From Malania oleifera (taxonomy: Eukaryota > Streptophyta > Magnoliopsida > Santalales > Ximeniaceae), in NCBI RefSeq assembly GCF_029873635.1, contig NC_080428.1, positions 67,823,601-67,887,600 on the forward strand: DNA of 64,000 bases. The letters run 5' to 3'. Both the position numbers and the translations under genes were made by a program. Positions 48,325-58,796 of this stretch are shown in pieces (position 1 is the stretch's first letter; every line of letters begins with the position of its first letter). The notes under the pieces were generated by a model. That model searched no databases and was not told where the DNA came from. It saw nothing but the letters and a program-made list of their open reading frames with translations.

Positions 48325-49234
48325 ATGAAACAAGCCGATATTCCTATGGTTAGAGAATTTTCAGATGTTTTTCCAGAAGAATTACCTAGTTTGCCACCAG
48401 ACTGTGAAGTTGAATTTATTGTGGATCTTCTACCAAGATCAGCTCCAGTATCTAAAGCACCTTACCGAATGGCTCTAGCCGAGTTAAAAGAACTAAAAGA
48501 TCAATTGTAGGAGTTGCTAGATAAAGATTTATCAGGCCCAGTGTGTCGCCCTGGGGAGCACCAGTTCTATTTGCAAAGAAGAAGGATGAGACCATGAGGA
48601 TGTGTATAGATTACAGAGAGATAAATAAACTGACAGTTAAAAATAAATATCCTTTTCCTAGGATTGATGACTTGTTTGATCAGTTTCAGGGGACTCAGGT
48701 CTATTCTAAATTGACCTTCGGTTGGGTTATCATCAGGTGAAGGTTAGGGTAGAAGACATTTCAAAGACGGTGTTTCAAACGAGATATGAGCATTACGAGT
48801 TCTTAGTGATGTCATTCGGGTTGACTAATGCACCAGCAACATTTATGGATTTAATGAACTGAGTATTCCATCAGTACTTGGATCAGTTTGTGGTTGTTTT
48901 CATTGATGATATACTGGTCTACTTGAGGAGTTTTGAGGAGCACGAGCATCATTTGAGGCTCGTATTGCAAACATTGGGAGAAAGAAAGCTATACGAGAAG
49001 TTCAAGAAATGTGAATTCTAGTTAAGGCAAGTTTCTTTTCTCGGCCATGTGATCTTTAAGGCAGGTATATCAGTTGACCTGAGTAAGATAGAGACAGTAG
49101 TGAATTGGGTAAGGCTAGGGAATATCCAAGAAGTTAGAAGTTTTCTGGGTTTGGCGGGCTATTACCGACGCTTCGCAGATGGTTTCTCCAGTTTATTAGG
49201 TCCACTGACGCGACTTATGAAAAAAAAAATGTAA
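48325..49234 (+). pseudogene. Reverse transcriptase of element B
   Basis: The EFSDVFPEELPSLPPD start, MALAELKELKDQ, a TAG at 48508 (QL*ELLD, expected CAG), [20 protein letters not shown], a shift near 48715, and the catalytic FIDDILVY near 48905. A stop at 49018 falls where tryptophan is expected. Several shifts. Confidence 0.88.
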
Positions 49235-49275
49235 GGTTTGAATGGACTGATGACTATGAGCAGAGCTTTCAGGAG

Positions 49276-49690
49276 TTGAAACAGAGATTGGTTACTGCCC
49301 CAGTGTTGGCTATCCCATCAGGAGAGGACAAGTTTGTGATATATAGTGATGCATCGTTGAAGGGTCTTGGATGTGTGTTAATGCAACATGGAAGAGTCAT
49401 AGCCTACGCATCTAGACAGCTTAAAGAATATGAAAAGAACTACCTTGTGTATGATTTAGAATTAGCTGCTGTGGTTTATGCTTTAAAAATATGGAGGCAT
49501 TATCTATATGGTGGGAAGTGCGAAATCTTCACGGATCACAAAAGCTTAAAATATTTCTTTACCCAGAAAGAGCTGAATATAAGATAGAGAAGGTGGTTAG
49601 AACTCATTAAAGACTATGACTGCATTATTAGTTACCACCTAGGGAAAGCAAATGTGGTAGCCGATGCTCTGAGTAGGAAATCAGTGGGAC
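49276..49690 (+). pseudogene. RNase H of element B
   Basis: [31 protein letters not shown] and [19 protein letters not shown], then a TAG at 49585 and [18 protein letters not shown]. Degenerate. Confidence 0.88.
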
Positions 49691-49899
49691 CGACACTAGC
49701 AACTATAGTGGTTCAGCATCCGATCCTGATGGATCTGGAGATACTTGGTATAGAATTGGTAAAAGATAATCCTTAGGCGTTTATTGTCAGCCTGGTTGTG
49801 TAGCCTACGCTATATGAAAAGATTAAGGCTGCTCAAGGTGATGACACAGAATTAGCAGAGGTAATAGCCAGGGTACGGGATGGTCAGGGAGAAGAGTTT

Positions 49900-50355
49900 A
49901 GTATCTTTAATAATGGAGCTCCGAGGTTTCGCACTAGATTGTGTGTGCCTATAGATGATGATATTAGAAGAACGATTTTAGAAGATGCTCACAGATCACT
50001 ATACACAGTTCATTCTGGCAATACTAAAATGTATAGGGATCTGCGAGAGTATTTTTGGTGGAGTGGAATGAAAAAGGAAATTGCCAAATTTGTACAACAG
50101 TGTTTGACGTACTAGTAAGTTAAGGCTAAGCATCAGAGACCGGAAGAGCAGTTGCAGCCACTCTTTATTCTAGGGTGGAAATGAGATCATGTTTTATGGA
50201 TTTTATTATTGGGTTACCACCGGTGCGACATGAGTTGAATGCTATTTGGGTGATCATTGATCGTCTGACAAAAACCGCTCATTTCATTCCGATTAAAGTT
50301 AGTTATTCCATGGATAGATTGACAGAAACGTTCAGGAAATAGTTTGTGTCCATGG
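49900..50355 (+). pseudogene. Integrase N-terminal part of element B, truncated
   Basis: The HRSLYTVHSGNTKMYRDL zinc-binding block is followed by CLTY, so one zinc-binding cysteine is tyrosine, then stops. The core is broken by shifts and ends at the MDRLTE block, where element D begins. Confidence 0.82.
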
Positions 50356-50420
50356 TATAGAGACCCGAATAATTATCGTAATTTAATAATAGAAGGAGGA
50401 AAGAAAAGTAAATAGAATAT

Positions 50421-50588
50421 TGTCGAAGAATACAGGGGATTCGTCGACGAGAGCACATGAGGGACTCGTCGACGGGGACATGTCTTGTTGACGAGAAGAT
50501 ACCGAGGGGATATATCGCAGTTGTGAATTTCATCAACGAGGAGTGAGCATTCGTCGACAAATTTCCTTTTTGATCTCGTCGACGAAAG
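50421..50588 (+). promoter_or_regulatory. TCGTCGACGA cluster in LTR D
   Basis: Two exact and about five near copies, directly upstream of TATAAATA at 50595. Confidence 0.6.
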
Positions 50589-50929
50589 TCAGTATATAAA
50601 TAGACCTAAATTTCATTTTTTTGGTCGAATTCACGCACAAAATTCCTCGTGAATTCCTTTCTCTCTCTTTAGTTCGTCCCTCCTCCCTTCTCTCTAAGAT
50701 TTTGGGCTGGATTCTCGCTAGTTCGACGATCTGAAGCCACCACGACACTCCTGGGGAAGTTCTATACTAATCTGCTCGAGTGGATCGTCGGTGAGGTTAC
50801 CTTGGAATTCATCCCAAATTCAAGGTAAGGATTTTTATTCGGAATTTGACTTTTTCATAGTTATAAGAAATGTTGTACATGGAGAAATACTGAAGTTTAG
50901 TTCTGAGAGATGTTGTTTTCGGGGTGTTG

Positions 50930-52918
50930 TGTAGTGACCGGAATAATAATAGCATTTTAGTAATAATAAAAGGGAGAGAAATAGAACCAGAAACAGAAGG
51001 AGGTCGTAGAGAGTGTTCGTTGATGACATTGCATTTTGGAGATAATATTAAATAATCAAAATTTCAGGAAATTGTCCATATTCGTCGACGAACATAGGGT
51101 CTTGTCGACGAAGTTTTCAGAATTTCGTCGACGAACACAGAGCTTTGTTGACGAGAAAATACTGAGAGACGATTCGGGCTACTCTGAATTTTGTCGACGA
51201 ACACAGGGTCTCGTCGACGAATTTTGTGAAGGGCTCGTCGACGAGGTGACGTGTCTCGTCGACGAACCTGGCCCTATAAATAGTGGAAACCCGAGATTTT
51301 TTACCATTTTTCACCGAGCTCTCTCTCTCTCTCTCTACGTCTCCCTCTCCTTTATCTCTTCGTTTTCGGCCCCACCAGTCGTTGGATCGACGATCTGAAA
51401 CTACCACGATGCTTTTGGCGGAGTTTTCTGCAAGACTGCCGGAGCGGATCGTCAGGAAAACGAAGTTGGATTTCATCCCAAATTTAGGGTAAGGACTTTT
51501 ATCCAATTTTTGACTTCCTGACAGTTATAGGGAATGATGTAGGCAGAAAAATATTGATGTTTAGTTCTTAAAAATATCATTTTCAGGGTGTTGTATAGGA
51601 GGCCCTGCGGGTATCGGGCTAGAGTATAGTAGGGGTTTTTCAGAGTTAAGGTAAGGGAAATACGCTATGTTAGGAAAATTATAAATATTATACAGTGTAT
51701 TTATTTAGGAAAATTATGTATTAAAGTATAATGTGGCTTGTGAATATGTATGTAGTACGGGGATATGTTTTACGAATTGTAGTTTCATGATTTTTATGAA
51801 TTTCAGTACTATGATTTTACGGACTTAAGTACTATGATTATGTGAACTTCAGTACCATGATTTTATGGATTTTAGTACCATGATTATACGAATTCCAGTA
51901 TTACGAATATGCAGTTCCATGTTATAATTATTCAGATTTCAGTACGTTTTACAGTATCATGGTTATTATGATTACTTCATAATCATGGTAAATCAGATAA
52001 ATATGTATAGAAAAATATTATGTGATATCAGACCCTGTTGGACTTGCAGCTATAGAGCACGGTACCGTTGCTACAGGTACTATGTTATTTTATGAGTGCA
52101 ACCACCTATTCAAATAATACGTGGTACGGTCGACCACCTAGGCCCTGGAAGAGGTTAGACTCCCCATCTAGATATGGGTTGAGGTGGGCAGGTCGACTTA
52201 TGGAGTTCAGTGATTTATTCCTGGTTGGCCAACCAGGGTAAATCCAGCTTACGGGCCGCACAACCTTGTCACAAGGGGCATGTCATGACACAGATAGCCA
52301 TAGGGAATAGTTTCAGTTACTATTACTTACGTATTGATTTACAGAAACGGGGATCCTACTTATATACATTAGAAGTATTTTGAATTATAACCATAATACT
52401 AATATGTCAAGCAATAGGGAAAAGGGGTGGTGTGTTTTATTATTGGTACTGTACTTTGTATTCAGCTATTCGTGTTTATATGAAAACAGATTTCATGATA
52501 TATATAATAACTCATTTGCCACACACTAGTAATAACATACTTCTCCTTACTGAGCGTTGGCTCATCCCAGTGTTGATATATTTTTCGGGTGAGCCAAGTA
52601 AGCGAGTAGACCAGGCTCACAAATAGAAGGGTTTCAATAGTGCCCTGATAGAGAGTGAGTATCATTTTTGGGAGCATTTTTGTATTACCCTAGCTAGTTG
52701 AGGGTATTTTGGGGAAAACAGATATATGTGTATATTTTGGGAAAAACATGGTAGCACTCTGGTATTGATATTGTATGATATGGACATGTTTATTCAGTTT
52801 ATGCTTTTCGTTGCTTAAGTTTATGATTGGGTTTTTCCCCAGTATGGTATCAGAGCATGTAAAATATTATAGTATGGAAAAAGAAAAAAAAACTCATTTA
52901 ATTAAGCAGGTTGTTACA
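50930..52918 (+). mobile_element. Solo LTR C (1989 bp)
   Basis: TGTAGTGACC...GTTACA with a perfect target duplication TGTTG (50925-50929 and 52919-52923), inserted into mini-exon 2 of LTR D. It has five exact TCGTCGACGA copies, TATAAATA at 51275-51282, a donor at 51489, bounded segment 51587-51650, an 18-bp perfect palindrome at 52220-52237, and a PBS-like TGGTATCAGAGC near 52845. Confidence 0.92.
51079..51266 (+). promoter_or_regulatory. TCGTCGACGA cluster in solo LTR C
   Basis: Five exact and three near copies, the best preserved array in the window, ending about 10 bp before TATAAATA. Confidence 0.65.
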
Positions 52919-54400
52919 TGTTGAGCGAGGAACCTTGCGGGTGCAAGACTAAAATTTCATAGGGGCTTTTTTAGTTGTCAGGTAAGGGAATAAACTAAAA
53001 CAGTAATTTTTTATGAAAATTATTATTAAATTATTAGCAGATTTATGTTCAGAAATCATGTATTATATTTGAGTATTTTTGAGAAAATGCATATTTGGAA
53101 AAATACTATTGTTACACTGGAATGTATGTTTTTAGTATAAAATGTCAGAAAATATGATTTCAGAATAGAATGTATGGCTTTATTCAGTAATGTGTGGCAT
53201 GAACATTATTTTATACAAATTGTATTATGTTAAGGCAATTTTACAAATAAAGTATGTTTCAGTGATATTCCGAAATTACAAAATAACGCAGTACATTATG
53301 ATTTTAGAATACTTGATAAATGATATATTTCTTTAGATCAGTATGTATGAAATGTTCGGCACGAGGCCGTGATTGATAACCGGCGCAAAGTCGTGTACTT
53401 ATGAATGATTTCGGCGCAAGGCCACGGATATGAAAGTAATCGGTGCAAGGCCGCATTTATTTATGTTATTACAGAAAATTCTATCAATTTATTTACGTTA
53501 AATAGTATATTATCATGTATTATATGTTATCAGAACCCGAAAGATAGTTCATTTCAGTTTTAGGAGCACAGTACCATAGTTATACAGATCAGATTATTAC
53601 AGTTCAGACTTGTGCTAACCACCCCTGCAAGTAGAGGGGGTGGGAGATGGATAGTCGATGTGGCTTTTAGTGTAGAATTGTAGACGTCCACCTAACAGTC
53701 CAAACCAGGGTGTGGCGGGCCCATTGTACTTACAAACATTTTTGACTCAGCAGTGGTCGGCCAGCCATTGTCGGGCCCCGCCTTCAGGCTACACAACCCA
53801 TCATGGGGGGTAATACATGACATTAGTTAACTATACATTCTGGGTAAATTTTAGTATTATTAGTTATATTAGACAATTCATAAACAATATGATTTATTAG
53901 AATTATGAAATTATATGTTTACTTAGTTATGTTATGATTAATGTTTTCTAGTATGTTAAATGTACTGTATATCTACTATAGCATTAAATATTCATGTTGC
54001 CACACAACTTTATTTAGTTTATTTTTCCTTACTGAGAGGTGTCTCACCCCCAACTTAAATAATTTTCAGGAAAACCAGAAAGACCGGCGGATTGAGGCTG
54101 CCATTGAGTTAGTTGTGCTACCCCACTAGGAGGGTAAGTTTTGGATTAGGATCAGGAGATTTTTGTTGTGGGATCCTAGATATATTTTTGGATGTTTTGG
54201 AATTTGTATATAAACATAGTGTTTTGGTGGATTGTAGATAACTTTGGTATTATGCATTTTATGGTTTGGAATTGTAATTTATTTTACTGATGCTTAGGTT
54301 TCCGTTGTGCATGACAGGTGTGTCCCCGTTACCCACGGGTTTGGGTTGACTATTTTATATATGATTTATTATATAGTAAATGAAGCAGGTCGTTACAATT

Positions 54401-54412
54401 TGGTATCAGAGC
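54401..54412 (+). other. Primer-binding site of element D
   Basis: TGGTATCAGAGC, three bases after the LTR end. Confidence 0.92.
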
Positions 54413-54713
54413 CTAGGATGTTAGGTTCTATAGACTCTAGAATGCAGTAGTAATGATACTAGAGTATAGGAGAAGAGAATTTGAGGTTTGGTTTTGTAAT
54501 CTAAATGCAGGATTTCCGTGATGGTTTGTGTGATTTTCTTGGGGTGATGGTTTCAGCAAAGCCATGGTAAACTATCGTCGGGTTAGGTATCTAGGTTGTA
54601 GGATTGAACCTTGAATCCAAATCAGGGGTGAAGAATTAGTTTAAGATGTAATATATTAATTAGATGACATGTCACGATGATAGGGTCCTAGGTTAAGTTT
54701 ATTGTTTTTCAGG

Positions 54714-55680
54714 ATGGACCCTGGAGGGTGCTAGGCCCTTAGGTGCTGCAGTTGATGATTCAGATGCAGTACTACGTAGCGTGACATAGCAAGTCTTGGC
54801 TGAAATTGCCAGGAGCTCTAGAGAACTGGGTGATTCGTTTGCAGGCTATGATAGCTCGATTGAGAAGTTCATTAAGGTGAATCCTCTGACTTTATCAGGA
54901 GGAACTGATCCTGCAGTTGTTGAAAATTGGGTGCAGGAGATTGAGAAAGTGTTTATAGTGCTACAGTGTACTGAGAAGTAGAGGGTGCCGTTTTCTATAT
55001 ATAAACTGACTGGAAATGCCAAGAGATGGTGGATGACAGTGAAACTCGTAGAGCAGCATAGGACAATACCTATGGAGATGACATGAGAGCGATTTAAGGA
55101 GATATTTTTCGACAGACATTTTCCAACCTCGTCTAGGGAAGCTAAGATAGGGGAGTTCCTGAATCTGAAGCAGGGATAGCAGAAAGTGCAGTAGTACGTG
55201 GTGAGGTTTATTGAAGTATCTCGCTTCGCTCCGTACATTATCCCTGATGAGACGAAAAAAGTATGACAGTTTGAAAGAGGACCGAGGAGAGAAATATATA
55301 AGCAGGTGTTGATACTGAAGTTGTAGGATTTTACTGAGTTGGTGGATAGGGCCATTATAGAAGAAATTGGAGAGCGGTTGGAGGCTGAGGAGCAGAGACA
55401 AAGGAAGAGATCCACGCCGTCTGGTCCCTAGTAGGGGGTCTAGTCGTGGTTCGTGGAAGAGAGGTGGCTACTATAGAGACCAGAGGCAGGAGATAGGGAA
55501 TCGTAGTTTTCAGGGTATGCAGCCACTTCCCTACTTGCCCGACTAGTGGGAAGAGGCACCTGGATGAGTGTCGTGTTGGTCGAGGTATTTGCTTTTGGTG
55601 TGGGGAGCGAGGACATATGATGAGAGATTGTCAGGCTCAGATTGGTGTTGCTCCCGCTCCTAGACCTGTTTGGGGAGGCT
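54714..55680 (+). pseudogene. Gag of element D
   Basis: ATG at 54714, one base after GTTTTTCAG. Relative to element A, about 30 bases are missing after the first codons, which shifts the frame. The gag domain (VVENWVQEIEKVF, KRWWMTVKL) follows with many TAG stops, but the zinc knuckle CFWCGERGHMMRDC near 55592-55633 is an intact CCHC. Several A-copy stops read CAG here, and several D-copy stops read CAG or CGA in A. Confidence 0.88.
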
Positions 55681-55699
55681 ATCAAGCGCCACGTGGAGG

Positions 55700-56200
55700 C
55701 CAGCAGAGGAGTATGGCTAAAGCCAGGATTTTTGCTTTGATGCCGGGTGATGTTGAGACAGCCAGCGATGTGGTGACAGGTATGGTTAATATGTTTTTAT
55801 TTAAAGTTATTACATTATTTGACTCAGGGGCTACACACTCGTTTGTATTTATGGGGTGTATTAAATTATGTGAGGTAGACACATAGTTATTAGACATTGA
55901 ACTATTGGTGACTACACTGACTAGGTCAGCAGTGAGGTGTAATAGGGTGCTTCGTGGCTATCCAGTTGATATTTAGGGGAGAATTCTATTTGCTGATTTG
56001 ATAGTGTTGGACATGCATGGGTTTGATGTCATATTCAACATGGATGGCTAGAAGCTAACTTTGCCAATATAGATTGCCATTCGAGAGAAGTGATATTCAA
56101 ATCCCCAGGAAGACTAGAATTTAGATTTATAGGATCACGAGTGCAATCTCTACCTCAGATGGTTTTAGCCATTTAGGCGAGGAGACTGCTCCTGAGTGGT
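55700..56200 (+). pseudogene. Protease of element D
   Basis: The active site TLFDSGATHSF near 55815 is intact. Later stops and a shift near 56040 (NMDG block) break the frame. Confidence 0.85.
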
Positions 56201-56221
56201 TGTCAGAGATTTGTCGCCTTT

Positions 56222-56621
56222 GTGAAGGAAAGATCAGGGAATGAATTGAAACTCGCTAGTACGCCAGTAGTGAAAGAATTTACAAATATTTTTCCATATG
56301 AATTACTAGGTTTGCCACTTGATCATGAGATAGATTTTCCTATTGATCTACTTCCAGGTACAGCGCCGATCATTAAAGCATCTTACCTAATGACGCCTGC
56401 AGAGTTGGCAGAATTAAAGAATCAGTTGCAGGATTTGCTTGATAAGAGTTTTATACGGCCTAGTGTGTCTCCGTAGGGAGCTCCAGTATTATTTGTGAAG
56501 AAGAAAGACGGGTCCATGAAGATGTGTATAGATTATAGGGAGATTAACAAAGTGACAATCAAGAACAAGTATCTTCTACCTCGTATAGATGATCTATTTG
56601 ACCAGCTCCAAGGTACACGGG
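56222..56621 (+). pseudogene. Reverse transcriptase N-terminal part of element D
   Basis: EFTNIFPYELLGLP, then MTPAELAELKNQLQDLLDK and FIRPSVSP, a TAG at 56474 where tryptophan is expected, [11 protein letters not shown] and the [11 protein letters not shown] block, then element E. Confidence 0.88.
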
Positions 56622-58424
56622 TGTAAGAACCCGAACCATGATAGGTGGGTTTAATTAATTAAGGGAGGGTCGAGATGGTAATTAAACAGGCTTCATTGAC
56701 GAAGCCAGAGATCGTCGACGAAGGCCTTACATTTCTCATTGATGAAATTCAAAGGCTCGTTGACGAGGAGAAGCCGAGGGGTTTCGAAAAATCAAAAATC
56801 TCAGGCTCGTTGATGAGGCCATCGTCTCATTGATAAGCTATCTATATGACCTCGTCGACGAGGATACCATTCATCGACGAGGACGGCTGAGTGAGAGGTA
56901 CTATAAATAGAAATTTTCATTACTTCTTAGTTAAGAAATCTCATTTTCTCTCTCTATCTCTCTAGAAACTCAAACTACTCTCCATCTCTCTAGATTTCTT
57001 CACTATTCGTCTGAAGTTACCACGAGAATCATGGAATGATTCTTTACAATATCTACGAATCGGATCTTCGTTTCGGGTGCTTTCGAGTTTTGGCCCAAAA
57101 TCGAGGTAAGGCTCGATTTTCATTTCTATTCCAGTAGTTTTGTAGAGAATGGAGTCGTGAGTATATTCTGTACTGTAGGTTGTAGGTTTTGGAACTTGGT
57201 TTGCTGTTTAGAGGCCTTGGAGTTCGGGATTATTGTTTGGGGAAAGGTAAGGGGATTCAGTTTATATCGGTTATTTTTGAAATCGAACTTGGTAGAACTG
57301 TGCCGTGATCCTGTGTGCGTTTTGTTACTCATTTGGGGGAATCTAACGAGTGAAACTATGGGTTTTTTTCATGATTACAGTTTTAGGAAAAATGGGGTAT
57401 TGGGTTATATCCGTAGTTTTGTTGGAAAAATTGTAAGTATATGATGATTTATACTATGTAATAGGGATGACTGTGCCTTGACTTTATTTAAACTGTATAT
57501 GTTTGGAAAACCATGATTTTAGATTACCAAATGAGTGTGGTATGTTTGGTTATATGAGCATGCATAGTTGTGTTCTGTGGAATGCAATTGGAACTGGGTT
57601 GTGAGTTGTTCCAGGTACTGAGAGTGTCCGGCTTTATATTCGTGGGCGTATGAAATCACTAGGCCATGTTTGGAAAGAGTATTCATCTATGTATCCGAGG
57701 GCGTGAGCCTTACTGGCTGATCACCAAAGGGTGTGGATTCACCAGTTTGTGCCAGTACGATGCCATGGGAGCCTGGGGTTCGCCATGTGCCGGTGACATT
57801 GCGTACTGTGGGTTGGCCGGGCCGACGCCGGGTATTGCGGGCCAGTTTTTGGCCGAAGGGTGTGACGACACCGGGTTGCTTGATCATGTGTGTGTGTGCT
57901 TGTGTGCACTGTGTTGAAACTAGTACTGGAACCTGCATTTAACTTTGTATGTTTTGCTATCATGATAACACTCGAATGCCATACCGATATAACATGTATT
58001 CTTCCTTAGTGAGAGGTGTCTCATCCCTGCTGTACGTACATATTTTCAGGTCCTTCGGGTAACTGGAGCTAGCTTCTTGGTGTAGGGGTGTAGTGGTCGG
58101 TATACCACGAATAATGCTTGGGTAAGTGCTAGGACTATATCGGGTTGTCTTTTGTGGTTTTGGGTTGGCACCCGAGTTTTGTATTGTGTATTATAGAGCT
58201 TTGACTCTTTTGTATAGACTCTGGTATGGTACTATGTATGTATAGAATGACCTTTTCCTGCCGCGTATATTCTATTGTTTATGGATATGTATAGGGTGCC
58301 TTGAAACCCCATGGGGTTGGACTCTCATTTATTGTTTTGTATCTTTGGATGATTTGTTGGATACAGGGATAGGTTAGATTACATTTTCACCCCTGGGTCC
58401 GATTTTCAGGGTCGGGGTGTGACA
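56622..58424 (+). repeat. 5' LTR of element E (1803 bp)
   Basis: TGTAAGAACCC...GTGTGACA. It has a TCGTCGACGA array (56695-56884), TATAAATA at 56902-56909, a CT-rich leader, a donor at 57106, and bounded segments 57186-57246 (61 nt) and 58050-58121 (72 nt). The matching segments of E-solo are of the same lengths, 61 and 72 nt. Confidence 0.9.
56695..56884 (+). promoter_or_regulatory. TCGTCGACGA cluster in LTR E
   Basis: Two exact and about six decayed copies upstream of TATAAATA at 56902. Confidence 0.55.
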
Positions 58425-58427
58425 ACT

Positions 58428-58439
58428 TGGTATTAGAGC
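58428..58439 (+). other. Primer-binding site of element E
   Basis: TGGTATTAGAGC, one C to T change from the initiator tRNA-Met complement. Confidence 0.88.
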
Positions 58440-58796
58440 TAACCAGGTTGTTAGGTCTTGTAGACTTGGTTTGACTTAGTTGTGAGTACATATACCAGAG
58501 TATAGGATGTTGGATGTGGGTAGAGTTGGTTGAGGGTTGTTCCGTTGCTAGATTGGGACTTGTCGGTGGTATTCTGTGTTTTTCCTAGAATGACGATTCT
58601 AGTAAAAGTAGGGTAGACTATTGATGACTTTCGTGTTGGTGTGATAGGACATACCTGGACCTGGTAGGGAGCAATTAACATGATTTGTGTTAGATAAATG
58701 TGTTAACTGTATGTGTTGTAGGAGTCTTAATAAATTTCTATTGTGCTTTTAGAATGGAGCCCAAGGATAACGACCTGGGAAGTTGAGGAGACTACG

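Larger units (their letters stand above)
44378..50355 (+). mobile_element. Ty3/gypsy element B (Tekay type), 3' part displaced
   Basis: A 5' LTR, a primer-binding site, then gag, protease, RT, RNase H and the first part of integrase, all degenerate. The sequence stops in the integrase core (MDRLTE block, then CATGG at 50351-50355) where another LTR of the same 5' type begins at its exact first base. Element D therefore inserted there, and the rest of B should lie beyond the window. The putative left target duplication is CTCAT (44373-44377). Confidence 0.85.
50356..54397 (+). repeat. 5' LTR of element D, mosaic, with nested solo LTR C
   Basis: 50356-50929 and 52924 to about 52990 resemble LTR B (TCGTCGACGA array, TATAAATA at 50595-50602, donor at 50825, the GGTGTTGAGC mini-exon 2). 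From the GTAAGGG after mini-exon 2 (52982) to 54397 it resembles LTR A, with GGCACGAGGCCG units at 53356-53459 and mini-exon 3 at 54070-54133. The LTR without C is about 2.05 kb. The mini-exon 2 acceptor is CGG in place of CAG. Confidence 0.8.
50356..56621 (+). mobile_element. Ty3/gypsy element D, 3' part displaced by element E
   Basis: The 5' LTR (50356-54397, itself split by solo LTR C) is followed by a primer-binding site, gag, protease and the first part of RT. The RT breaks off at the DQLQGT block where element E starts (56622). The gag and protease resemble element A. The first base pair of the LTR is TA in place of TG. Expected target duplication CATGG (50351-50355). Confidence 0.85.

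Noticed and set aside
50356..50360. The LTR at 50356 as element B's own 3' LTR after an internal deletion
   Set aside because: A deletion would have to end at exactly the first LTR base, and a PBS and a full gag follow this LTR, so it is the 5' LTR of element D.
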